From Marsupella aquatica (Eukaryota > Marchantiophyta), in NCBI GenBank assembly GCA_973895155.1, contig OZ316898.1:10230001-10294000 (forward strand): DNA of 64,000 nucleotides, given 5' to 3'. Position 1 is the first letter of the stretch. Each line of letters opens with the position of its first letter. The notes beneath the pieces were generated by a model. That model had not been told where the DNA came from. It made no database searches and was given only the letters and a program-made list of their open reading frames with translations. A program made the position numbers and the translations under genes. This document shows positions 1-10,942 of the stretch, one piece after another.

Positions 1-290
1 TGTGTCGCACTGCCTCCCGTTGCACTGCCTCCATCGCATTGTCAGCCTAAAGCTCCGTGTTGCACTACCTCCCATTGCACTGCCTCCATCGCATTGTCAG
101 CCTAAAGCTCCGTGTTGCACTACCTCCCGTTGCACTGCCTCCATCGCATTGTCAGCCTAAAGCTCCATGTTGCACTACCTCCCGTTGCACTGCCTCCATC
201 GCATTGTCAGCCTAAAGCTCCGTGTTGCACTGCCTCCCGTTGCACTGCCTCCCATCGCATTGCCTCTCGTCGCATTGTCATCCTAAAGTT
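1..290. repeat. 55-bp tandem array
   Basis: A unit containing the segment GCCTAAAGCTCC recurs at 45, 100, 155 and 210, an exact 55-bp period, with a diverged fifth unit (TCCTAAAG) near 281. Units differ by a few substitutions. The array is cut by the window start, so its full length is unknown. Short reading frames across it are products of the repeat and are not genes. Bases 291-651 show no recognisable feature. Confidence 0.9.
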
Positions 291-651
291 GCGAGTCGTT
301 GCCATTCCCAGCATGCCATAGCTGCGACCCTTACGAAGAGAAGCTCCTCGTTGCACGGCAAAACAAAACAACAAACTCCGCGACAATGTTGCCACCTTAA
401 CCAACCCTAAACTAAAAAAAAGACATGAAAACATAATCCACAATGTATTCAACAAGACAACATTTCTGGATTAGGTTAGTAACCTAGAACCGCTTGAGCG
501 CTCCGACTGCAATGGCAACGACATGGTAAACCATGACCCTAGAACTGCGTGACAATATGGGTCATAAAGAGGGGGTCGATTGGGGAAAAAAAGTTTGGAG
601 GGGGTTGATTAAGTAAAAGTTTTGCAGGAGAGGGTCGATTAAGCAAATCCC

Positions 652-1482
652 TCCCACTAGAAGTCCCTTCCAAAATTCTTGGCACCATAGCATGCCACGT
701 CATCAACAATCGCAACAAACAAGACTCGTTAATTTTGTGAATCAAACTTATATTTTTCATTCGTGTTTGTGTCAATTTGAGTGTAAATTTTGGGACGCCA
801 TGCCATAAAAAGAAAAGTAAAAACAATGGAAATGCAAAGAGCCAGACGGTTAAAACTGTCACTATGTAACCGTTTTAATTACATTTCCAATTTTAAAATT
901 TAAATTCAAAAATTTATAAAAAGTATTTTTCATATAATAAATAATGACTAATAACTAACTTGATAACTTCCTTGTTAAACCGCAACTCCCGGTATGTAAG
1001 GACCTCTCGTATTGTACGGCCATTAATGCTGGGAAGAGCACATATAAACCCAAGATCGGGGAGGAGGAATGGCTGGAATCTTGAAAGTTCATCGAATTTT
1101 ATACTCAAAACTATTTACTCATTCTCAAAACAAAAAATACCCAGTCGTAGATCTCATTGAGATCTTTCTTTTGCACCCTAGATCGCCTTCTAACATGGAT
1201 GAATAAGATTTCTAGAGACATTACAAAATGGACGGCAAAGATCGTAAAATCAACAAAATTGACGGCTAGGAAGGCTTGGATTTGTTTAATTTTTCATTTG
1301 AAAAATATTAACCCATTTGCAAAACAGACAGAACCCATCCATAGATCTATTTGAGATCTTTCTTTTGAGCCATAGATTGGCCATTATGAGGGACGGACAA
1401 GATTTCCAGAGATAAGAAATGGAGACGGCTCAGATCGACTCTTCCCCTGATTTTATTAGCCAAGGGGTCCACGAACTAATTT
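652..1482 (-). repeat. Dispersed repeat A, copy 1 (inverted relative to 53339-54195)
   Basis: This block of about 830 bp matches 53339-54195 in opposite orientation over essentially its whole length. Homology ends sharply at TCCCACTAG (about 652) and at AACTAATT (about 1482). Both copies translate to the same two short peptides (107 and 64 residues here) with only scattered differences, but these read like chance frames inside a repeat. A diverged partial third copy lies at 47720-48190. A TATA-like ACATATAAACC on the plus strand near 1040 suggests a solo LTR or other promoter-bearing repeat, but no TG..CA ends or target duplication could be assigned. Confidence 0.85.
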
Positions 1483-1515
1483 GCTCCTATAGAAAATAGA
1501 AAGTGAAGCCCCTAA

Positions 1516-2554
1516 GAGCATTCCCACCCGTCCTGAAAAGTGACGGGCCTGCTACGAGAATCCAGTGTCATCCCAATATTTTCACATTTCAAACCCCACC
1601 GTGCCCCGCCATCAGTCCCCGGTATCTTTCAGGCCCGCCAAAATTGGACCCCGGTGTGCCAGTTCTGGGCTCAACTAGCCGGCGCCCTCCCGGCCGGTTC
1701 AGCCTCGCTATTAAAAATAGACGATCACTATTAGTGCACCTGGAGCTGATCAACGCCCATAGTCCATTCATATATTCTCCGTCTCCCCCGGTCTTCGTGT
1801 TGGGTGCACTTCTTCGTGTATAGTGCTCTATTTGGTGCATTTGTGTTGAGATTGAGTATTAGTGAGAGACTTCCAAGTCTTGCTCCCGCATTGATTGGAG
1901 GAGGATTCTTCTCATTTCTGCTTGAGAAAAGCATTTGTTCTAAAAATTGTGGTCCGTGAGGGTCAACAAACAGAGAGGTGACGGAGATTCGGGCCAAAGA
2001 AATGGTGGATTCTCAGGATTTCTCCCAATAGTGAGCCGGAGTGATGGAAACTCTCCACTGGAACTCGGAGACGAGTTCAAATTTGTTCAGGTCCTCGTGA
2101 CAGATTCTCGTCAGGAGCTCTGTTTTTGGCGACATTAGCAAAAAATTTATGAATTGTTAAGCTACATTGTGAGTACTCTCATGATATTTGGTGGAGATTG
2201 AATCTACCATTTGAGGGAGCAATGGCAGGGAAGTCAGCTCCCCTTGGGGGAGAGCCAGTGGAAGGCCACGCAGTCATTGGGACTACAAGAAGAAGAAGAC
2301 TAAGAAGAAGCGGGATTACAAGGTGACCAATAGGCACTTTGGGTAACATGGTCACCAATAGGCTGCAGGAAGGCAAGCATCCTTTGTATGCCATAACCTT
2401 CCATACTTTGAACCGGGCAGGTTTACCGGCCTGGTATCCGGTGTCGGGTGGGGAAAAGGTCCGGGGCAACTTCTGGACCGACGGCCCGGCCCCCACCAGC
2501 CCTGAAAATACCCCCAATACCGGCCTGCATATGGAGCGACCAGGGGGGATGCTC
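1516..2554. mobile_element. Non-autonomous PIF/Harbinger element (MITE-like)
   Basis: The left end reads TAA then GAGCATTCCCACC, and the right end reads GGATGCTC then TAA. This gives imperfect terminal inverted repeats starting GAGCAT (about 13 of 17 bases) and a 3-bp TAA duplication at 1513-1515 and 2555-2557. Three-base TAA/TTA duplications are the hallmark of PIF/Harbinger elements. The 1,039-bp interior holds no transposase. Parts near both ends are GC-rich, with related GGCCCGCC- and CCCCGG-type segments in opposite orientation. A full-length PIF transposase is encoded at 43075-44415 in the same window. Whether that enzyme recognises these ends cannot be told from the sequence. Confidence 0.72.
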
Positions 2555-2700
2555 TAAAGTGAAGCCCCAAAAGTGAAGCCCCGATGGACCACCATGCTGG
2601 ACAAAGTGCAATGGAAATTGAAACCTGGATGCACCACCATGTTACGCAAAGTGCTCCCTGGACCACATTTTGGTGGTCCATGTGAATTTTGGGCTTATAA
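2555..2700. repeat. Short direct repeats and a perfect hairpin
   Basis: AGTGAAGCCCC occurs immediately left of the Harbinger-like element (about 1502-1512) and twice just right of it (2558 and 2570). GACCACCATG and GCACCACCATG form a short repeat at about 2586 and 2630. At 2659-2680 TGGACCAC and GTGGTCCA form a perfect 8-bp stem with a 6-base loop. No gene is seen. Confidence 0.6.
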
Positions 2701-4339
2701 CTTAATGAAACTAAAGCTAGGATAGACCTCCACTTTGTCTAGGAAACCCCAATGGACTGGCAAAGCTTGGATAGACTTGCTCAGAACATTTATATTGACT
2801 CAGATAATATTGTTTAAGACTTTGATTGAAATTTGACCTGTAGACGGTCTCCTTGTGGAACCAAGTGTTCCATTATTTCCATCAAAGTATTCCAATTGGA
2901 GGTGCTGTAACAAAAAAAGTCTTTGCCTGAAGTAGTTGGCTTCTAAGTGCATTCGTTGCAATGGAGATCTCACCACCAAGGATTGCAGATGAAAGGGGTA
3001 TCATGCACTCTATGATGTTGGAAGAGTACATAGAGGAGAGGGAATCAAAGCAGATTGAGCAAAATTGTTTGATTAGAGTTGATCACGCAAAGTCTCCTTC
3101 AACAAGAAGGCATACACCAGTCCTCATAACAATGTAATTATGCCACAATGCTAGATGTCATGACCTTATTCTTGTGTCCACGCCTTCTCAGGCTGGCAAT
3201 GGCGCAATGCAACTTTGGAGACCTTACAAAAATGGGGAATCTTTGAGCATGAAAATGGTGCTAAAGTTATGATTATAGCATGTTCATCGTGGAACATGTT
3301 TCATTTGTCTTTAAGTGATATATAGGTGATCTAAGCTTTTTGTGGCTGTGGCATATGTGTTAAAGATTGAGTGGGGATAACATATATACAAGTCACATAA
3401 TGACTAGAAAAGTACAAACCAATATTGAAAAATTGTGCACACAAGTTACAAGAGTAGAAGTACAACAGATGCAAAGTGAAATAATAATGACCAGAAAATG
3501 TTAAAGTCTATGGAATAGGGTTGTGCACATAATGTACAAGAGTAGAGATATTTATGTACTTACCTTAGGTAATGGCTTTCAAATCAATCAAAACCATAAA
3601 TGCAGGAAACAAAATCTGAGGAGAAATTAAAGACAAAAGGTGTGCACTTTGTTTGGGATGATATCTTTCTCACTCATGAGAATAAGTACTAGAAATTCTA
3701 TGAGAGTTGTTGAAGGGTTGAATGCACAATATTGGAATCTAGAATTAGCGAACAGTAGGATAGCGAGGATTAAAACTATTTAGAGAGATGCCGATACAAG
3801 TTCAGAATCTAAACTATACGAGGTGCCAATAAAAATTCAAACTCAACTATACAAGGGATGCACCTTGTTTAGACACACTGAAATAAAATACACATAAAAA
3901 AGACTCAATAAGACAAAATACTGAAAAGTGGAATGTAAACTATACAAGGGATGCACCTTGTTACGACACATTGAAATAAAAATACACAGAAAAAATATTG
4001 AAAGGTGGATTTGCCATATAGCAGCATCACGGGACACCATGGTCTGTGTTCGAAAAAAGGGCATGATACAACCATGAGCACAACCAGCAAGCAAGCATTG
4101 GTTTACCATCATAGCAAGCTCCCTTTCAGATGTCTATTGAGCTCCTCCTTGTGCCACTATGATTTCCACAAACATTCAGTTCTATTACACCTCTGAAGTC
4201 CTTGTGTCTGCAATGTGTTGTGTCAAACTATCAAGCTCACAAAATGTGAATCATTAGTGAAATAACATAAATGTTTGCACTGAAATGGACGGTGAAAGAA
4301 TTCAATAAAGCTCTGATCATAGAAGATGTCAACAGGTGG
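2701..4339. other. No supported gene
   Basis: The stretch is AT-rich and has no recognisable gene. A 58-codon open frame at 2961-3137 (plus) has a plausible coding look, with acidic and basic residues and few low-complexity runs, but it matches no family I recognise. It is too short to call. Direct copies of CTATACAAGGGATGCACC occur at about 3848 and 3941. Confidence 0.4.
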
Positions 4340-4560
4340 AGGTAAATCTTAGAATTAGCCAGGCCTCTGAAGAATAATATCATGGAAGTGTTGAATGAGT
4401 ACCACGATGTTTTACTTGAATTCATGCCGGTTGGTTGTGGAGTCACCGCCTTGTTGGGATTGATCTTATGTTGGGAGCCTGACCGTTTTGATAGCTTCAC
4501 AGGCAGACGAATCTCAAGTACTATTTGATGATCAAGGCCAAGATTGATACATTGATTGTT
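4340..4560 (+). pseudogene. Possible Ty3/gypsy reverse transcriptase remnant
   Basis: The plus strand reads VLNEYHDVLLEFMP around 4388-4430. This resembles the segment just upstream of the reverse transcriptase domain in plant gypsy polyproteins, where a leucine-rich helix, a D-V and an acidic-proline stretch precede the first RT block. Stop codons and frame changes interrupt everything that follows (IDLMLGA, then KYYLMIKAKID in another frame). If correct, this is an old, non-functional fragment. The match is from memory of the family pattern and is weak. Confidence 0.3.
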
Positions 4561-4847
4561 GCCTGGTGAGATGACACCACATTTTTGGCACTAGATTGAG
4601 GCATCTGAAGATGATACAAAGTTTATTCTTCTAGATCAAGTGGCAATTCTTGATGTGAATCATCAACTAAAGAGCAACTCCTCATTATTGGCCTCTTCCT
4701 GAGCCGAGTCCTGAGCTCATTCCAACTAGAAGTAAACCAGATTGTAACCTGAAGGAAAACCAAAATACCCAATTCTTGTTGGTACATTGGTGGAGAAACC
4801 TGTTTACTCGGCAGTCCCATGATGTCCTCCCACTTTGTCTCCTTTGT

Positions 4848-5168
4848 CTACACCCTCTGTTTGATCTCGTTGAGCATACTATGAGCTAATCCAATTACCT
4901 CGGATACCAACTCATTTGTGGATTGAAACTCCCAACCAAGGATATGACCTAGCTTGCAATTGGGATCCCAACTACCAACAAAGTCAGATATCAATTTCCG
5001 TTTGACTCTATCCTTTCTTGTCCACAATAATCTAACATTGCCCCTTAATCCTGTACCCGGTAAGAAATGCAGATACCTGTCAGACACAATGACTCTGAAT
5101 ACATCATCAAGAGGAAATGTAATCCAAAGCTTATTTGCATGGTACGGTTTCAGCCTTACCGATTCCAA
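4848..5168 (-). other. Unrecognised 106-codon open frame
   Basis: This minus-strand frame has a balanced composition (for example FRVIVSDRYLHFLPGTG and GSWDPNCKLGHILGWEF) that looks more protein-like than most frames nearby. I recognise no domain. It sits among degraded repeat sequence with no visible promoter or splice structure tying it to a gene. It may be a relic of a transposon protein. Bases 5169-6255 hold no supportable feature. Confidence 0.2.
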
Positions 5169-6255
5169 CGTTTAGTGGTGAGGTTGTCACCTCACTTCAA
5201 ACTCCTCAGGCTCTTCTCTTGCCCCACTATCTCAACCTGAGCAGGCTGAACACATCTACCTGCTCTAGCCCATTGCATCATTTCTTGACCCAATATAGTT
5301 CAAGGCTTCTTTGCCATTGGTTCAGCTGTTGTTGCTTCCTTGGCTTGCCGCTTCTTAGCAATCGTTGTTATTACTCTCTTCTTGGAGTGTGTTTCACATC
5401 CTTTGATGCTCTGAATCCTCGACTCCGACTACTATCTTAATGAAGTGCCCTGAGTTTCCTCAATGTAGAATTGCAATAGATAGCCTACTTAAAACACTGC
5501 AGCTACCCTTATTGAACCACAAAAACTGAAGCAAAATATATTTTCCTCATTGGAATGCATTGTCCTGAAGTTCCTAGCTAGAGATGCTCAATGTCTTGAT
5601 GTTCCTCTGCAGCTCGCTCTGGCTTCTTTTCCTTGTAAGTTGTAATGATTTGTCGGCAGTATCTGATTACACAATTTAAAAGTGCTTTGATTGATTCATT
5701 TTGCTCATAGTGGAATTGAAATCGCAACAGAATGTCTTAACCTTTGACTTCAGCTCAATTGTCAGTGAGTGCCTTCCGAGCTTTGCCTTTCAACTCTAAA
5801 CATAAGAGTGAAAAAGTGGAATGAGCTGTGTTCACCCCCTCCCCCCTTCTTTGTAAGATCTAGTCCCAAAACTTTATGCACCCAAATTGTGAAACATAAT
5901 TGCAAATATATTCAATTGTGGTTGTTGACCATACCCCACTAACCAGTTTTTTTGGGTTTTTATTGTTTTAAATGGGAGAGACCAGCCCACTGAATACCAT
6001 GCAAGGGAGCAACAGTCACCCAAACCAAAAGTAACAAGGCGCAAACTGCCAACCTGGGGCGAAACATGCCCACAAAAAAATCTGGCCAGGAGATCCAGAC
6101 AAGCTGGAGGGTGGCCCAAACCAGAACCCCAAAACTACAAAGCTTGTGCAAGTGTTTCATAGTCCTACCAACCCTAAGGTACATAGTGTTAAGGGCAAAT
6201 TGGAGAACCTTAGGGATCACCCTACTCTCAGATTGACAGATCAATCTTACAAATC

Positions 6256-6897
6256 TCAGAAACTAGAATATAGCCCATGACCCAATGGCCTGGAGAAACT
6301 TGTACTCCAATCAAACTTCTCCTGCACCAGAGCCATGCAGCCCCTGAAAATCGGCTGCATGGACCCCATGTCAAAGTGGCCACAACGCGGGTGGCGCACA
6401 ATCTCCGTGTTGCTCATTTTACTATTAGTGGTAATCATAAATGTCAAGGTTAAGAGCCTGGGTGATCTTTGTTGTCGTCCAGGGCTTGAGCACCTCATTG
6501 AGCTCACTAAGAGAATTTTGTAGTTGTCTGGTCTTGTTCACAGACCTACAAATATCCAACAAGATTCCAGGTAGCTTCTCCGTTTGTCTCAATATAACCC
6601 ATCACGGGATGTGCCCAAAGAACTGGAACTAGTATATAGCATTGCCCTCATTCCAGATTGTCCGATAGAGTTCAGCAATGAGGAGTAAGTTGGCTGGTTT
6701 CCTTTTATGCATCCAGATGGCCGCCTTGACAAAGTCAAAATGTGTACCTTGGATGACATTCATAGCCGGGGTGTGGCTAAGGTGAAGGCTAATCTCCTGC
6801 CACTGCGCCTGGACTTTGATAGAACTGAAGACCAATGTGTTGAAACCCGACTAACCCCTCTTACAGAGTTATCCTCAGCCGCACCGCCAAAAGTTTG
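6256..6897 (-). pseudogene. Possible degraded retroelement coding sequence
   Basis: On the minus strand, pieces in different frames look like one decayed protein, for example IQGTHFDFVKAAIWMHKR and LLIAELYRTIWNEGNAIY in 6629-6835, continuing with frame changes to 6256. The tract with R-x-IWxEGNAI resembles the region downstream of the reverse transcriptase in plant LINE proteins, though no catalytic block is visible. No intact frame exceeds about 80 codons. The assignment is tentative. Confidence 0.25.
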
Positions 6898-8032
6898 AAA
6901 GGGTGACACAGGCTGCAAACCCCCCAAACCAATTACCCTGACCTTCAATTTATTGTCCAAGTATCAGAACAATGTTGTATATAAAATAATATAAAAAATA
7001 ACTATAATCATATGGTACATTTCCAAGCTAAATTCTCAATCAATTTTTAAGTACTTTATCACTAATGATGTTCTTATTGACAATAATGCCATAGTTTTTT
7101 GTATTTATAAATATGTCACGGGTTTATATATGGATGACAAGTTCACTAGCCCAACTAGGGAAACTATATACAATGACCCTTGGCATATTTATATATACAA
7201 TAGAAAATAGTATCATAAATTTAAACATTGTTAGTGACAATGTAGTAATGTACCTAAAAGCTGAATTCTTAATATAGTCCTCAAGCAAGTAGGCGGGTGC
7301 TGGAAATGTACAAATAGTAGTGAGTCTATCTACAATTATATGATCATGCCTTTTTTTGTCCTTTGTCCCAATACAAAAATGCTCCTCTGCCCGAAAGATT
7401 CAGTCATTGGATTCGATTATTATTTTCTTTCACCATTGATGGAAGAAATGTGCTCCCTAGTACATATGTGCTTCCCGCTGCCCCATAAATGCCCAGGCCC
7501 GGCTGGCTCTCCTTGCGTCGTGCATAGGGCTAGTACCCAATAATAGGTGGAATCTCAATGCATTTGTTTTTGGTGCCCTAAGGCCGGAAAGTGCGTGCTG
7601 CAAAAATACACTCACTAGTAGGGAGTACCTACCAAACAATCGGTGTATGCTGCAAATGCAGGAAGTCCATAGCAGACACCAACTGTACTAACCTCTCAAA
7701 TGCTGGCCCACTTTCCTAAGCCTGCGTGGCTGCGTGGGCTTAATAAAAGATAATTGAGAAGATATTTGACAATCTTACCACATGATGACATCAAAAGAAG
7801 TTGGGGGTAGAATTGCAGGAACATAGATGGGGACTGAGTATCTGAAATGGCCACTCCGAAATTAGGGGTGGAGATGGGAAAAAGAGATTGGAGGAGCTTT
7901 GAAAATGGCTTGAATACACTCACCTCTATTTTTTATTTTGAAAGGACACTGAAGCTAGTGCGCTTTAGTTGCATGTCCTACGCTTGCCGGCCTGTGCAGC
8001 CCCATCGTGTACTGTACATAAATTCCTCGACA
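6898..8032. other. No supported gene
   Basis: AT-rich sequence with only short chance frames. No repeat, RNA gene or coding exon could be supported. Confidence 0.4.
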
Positions 8033-8385
8033 CCCATTAGTTGGCTATCATCGAAGGCCAGAACGTCCTCCCACGGACGATAGAGCCATTGGCACCGTCG
8101 ATATTGGAGACACCAAGAGGGCACACCCTATTGGTGAAATATCATCGAAGGCCAAGAAGTCCTCTCCAGGACGATAGAGCCATGGGGCACCGTCGATATT
8201 GAAGCACCGAGAAGCCACAGCCCATTGGTGGATGATCATTGAAGGTGAAAAGTCGTCGCACAGACGATGGAGACATTGACACCGTCGATATTGAACGAGG
8301 ACGCATCCCATTGGTGGGAGATCATCGAAGGTTAGACCGTCCTCACGACAGAGACATCGGCTCCGTCGATATTGAAGCCAAAAAC
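8033..8385. repeat. Degenerate tandem array, about 80-95 bp unit
   Basis: The motif CACCGTCGATATT (CTCCGTCGATATT in the last unit) recurs at 8093, 8188, 8280 and 8361. Each follows a block with CATTGGTGG, GATCATCGAAGG and GACGATAGAG variants. Spacings of 95, 92 and 81 bp show that the units have drifted and lost bases. The array lies about 2.6 kb upstream of the ELF3 start codon. Confidence 0.8.
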
Positions 8386-10942
8386 GACACTGAGAGGATA
8401 AGTTTATTACGGTAGTCGTGGATGCCTCTTGTAGTCTTGTTTGAGTTGGCGGCGGACGGAGAGGAACACGAATAGACTAACGTGACGTCTATTCGTAGGT
8501 CTTCCGACCTGTCCTCGTATACAGTACCCATATATATGATTTTGTATACAACCACGAGGCCGGGAAAGCGCTGATCGCGTCGACCAGATACAGCAAGAGC
8601 CAAGAGAAGATCAATCTTCCCGGTATACCTCTCTCCCAATCAGAGCAGTAGGAAGTGGGTCCCATAACCATTCCCATTGCCGTGGCCGGTTGGACGCCCT
8701 CGATTATGGTGGATGGCCCATCCTTGCGTTAGGCCGGATATTGGTGCACAACCTACTCTTGACGGCCTGCCATTGGTGGATTCTGAAAAGGTCCTTTTGT
8801 GGGCGAATGACTGAGCGTCTTCGCCTTCTTCTGAAGCAGTACTGAAACCTCTCGGGTAAACCGGAGCACAGTGGGCGAAAAAAACAGGTCTCCGTACAGA
8901 GGAACGGATCAGCCAATGCGGTGATAGCACGTTCCAGAGCATCCAGCTGTATAACCTTGGACGACTAGGAAGGTATCTATGTGTGGTTTGGTTAACGTAA
9001 ATATTACATACGTATGTTTGGTAACACGTCCGTACTCACAAGTTGTGCAGTCGGAAGGTGAGTCAGGTAATAAATTTGAAGTACGGTACGGATCGTCACT
9101 TTCCGGTCACTTGTCTTTTCCCACATTGTTTTATTCAGACATAAGAAAACACAGCTTTCGAGTAACGGGTGGCAGGGCTCCGAATACATTCTGTCAATCT
9201 TCGGTGCTAGCGTCGATATTTAGAATCGAAGGCCATTAATATCTGATATTAATTAATTGTTTTCCGACGTGTTTACTTTTTATTCCGCTTTACTGTCCAA
9301 GTGGAAGGAAACCTTTTATAGACGAACCCCGTACTTGATTTGGCATTGTGTGATTGGGCAAAGCGGAAAGGACGTCCTGCGATTGGACGGAAGCTATGAT
9401 TGGAGGGATCTCCCCCCTTTACGATGATTTGCGGGAAGCCTACTTATTATACACCCCGTAGTGAATATAAAACAAGGCACTTATAAGAGTTTTAGATCGA
9501 AGTTTTAAGTTTTATGATCACTCATATACTAAACAGGACAAAAAAACAATGGAGAATTCTCACACCTCCTACTGGACATGGATTGACTCTGATTTCAGTT
9601 ACGCGATAGTGCTGCTCCGAATGACTGAGAGGAAACATATCTCCAAATCCCATTCTGGGAACTTCAGCCCCAATTAGAATGCTAAGTACGTTAGTTACAT
9701 TGACTGAGAATCTTCAACTCAGCTTATATTAGTGCCTAAAACAGAGTAAACTCACCCTGATTTAATCCTGTTAGGTACAACGCTATAGGCTGCGATTCTT
9801 ACACGGCCTCGTTTTCATTGGGTGAAGAGGAACCTGTCGACTAGTGAGGATCCGTCGGGTCGGAGATCTAACCACGGTTGGATACATATCGAATTGGTTC
9901 GCTTCATTCTGCCCGCGGCGCCGTTAAGCGCCTCCTATCGACACCCACGTGTTCAATCGTCGGAGTGATTGGAGGGGAGACTTGGAGGGGACAACCAGAG
10001 GTTACCCTTCCCAGTTCCCACGAGAGGATCTCGGCCGGGCCTGGATCGACAGAGACTACCGATCATGGACAAGACGGGGACAACGAGAGAAGAAGATGTC
10101 AATGACGAGGAAGAGAAGCGGACGAGACGAGAGGAGGGAGGAGGAAATTGATTCGTAGTGTCTGCTCCAAGGAGCACGAAGGTGTCGGAGGGGATCTGCA
10201 GCAAAACATGGGTCGAGAGATCTTTTCTCGTCATAGCGGGAGGTAGAGCTGAAGCAGGTGTTGGTGGCGAGGACGATGGAGATGCTGTCGTTGTGGTTGG
10301 CTTGAAGGAACGTTTGGTTGGGGTTTTCTCGTTACCTGTGTAGGGAGGGGTGTTGTGAAAAGGTCGCCGAGGAAATTGATCATATCGTGCGAGGATGTGC
10401 TGCGGAAACGCTAGATGAGTCTTCAGATCTTTTCTCTTCTCTTCGAGAGGAGGTGAAGTAGGTGGGAAAGTTGTCGCTGTTGTTCGCTTGAAGCGTGGTT
10501 GGGGTTTCCTCGCAGCACTGGCAGTGAAGGGTTGATGTGAACGGGTCGCGGGAGGCGAGGACGAGGGAGGTGCGGGGATTGATGAGTGTTGATTGGAGAA
10601 GTGGGAACCGGCTGGTGGAGGTTGTACGTATCCATCGAAGATCGTTGATAAAGGTCGTCATGCTGATCACAGAAGGTGGAAGGACATGAGGAGTTTAAGG
10701 GAGACTTGAGAGTTGGAAGTTTGGATCTCATCGGATGCCCTGACGCCAATTGTTGGAAGGACGGAAGAGGTGGAGGTAGGATCGATGATGTTGTCATCTG
10801 CTGCTGATGCCCACGCCGATGGTGTGGCGGTCCGCGTTCTTTCAGACGGTGGTTAGGTGATCTAATGATAGTTTTAGGCAGCAGCAGACGTAGATTGAGG
10901 GCTTTCTGAGAGAGTCCGGGGAATACGAGGAAATTAGAAAAG
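8386..10942 (+). promoter_or_regulatory. Upstream region and probable long leader of ELF3
   Basis: No coding exon was found here. The last kilobase is relatively GC-rich and purine-rich on the plus strand, as expected of a long 5' leader. A perfect palindromic G-box core CACGTG lies at 9946-9951; such sites bind bHLH and bZIP factors, including light and clock regulators. Several reversed CCAAT boxes (ATTGG) cluster at about 9353-9405. Long minus-strand frames at 10380-10797 appear to be composition artefacts. The transcription start was not determined. Confidence 0.4.
9946..9951. promoter_or_regulatory. G-box core CACGTG
   Basis: A perfect CACGTG palindrome in the context CCCACGTGTT lies 992 bp upstream of the ELF3 start codon. 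G-boxes in clock-gene promoters are bound by bHLH (PIF) and bZIP (HY5-like) factors. Function here is inferred from the motif alone. Confidence 0.4.

Noticed and set aside
112-455. Overlapping short frames on both strands in the 55-bp array
   Set aside because: They simply translate the tandem repeat (CTASHRI and related runs) and have no domain.
2179-2681. Minus-strand frames of 109-112 codons
   Set aside because: They lie mostly within the non-autonomous Harbinger element, are rich in G, P and R from base composition, and carry no domain.
10380-10797. Minus-strand frames of 96 and 124 codons upstream of ELF3
   Set aside because: They are S/P/T-rich low-complexity products of a purine-rich plus strand, overlapping each other in different frames.
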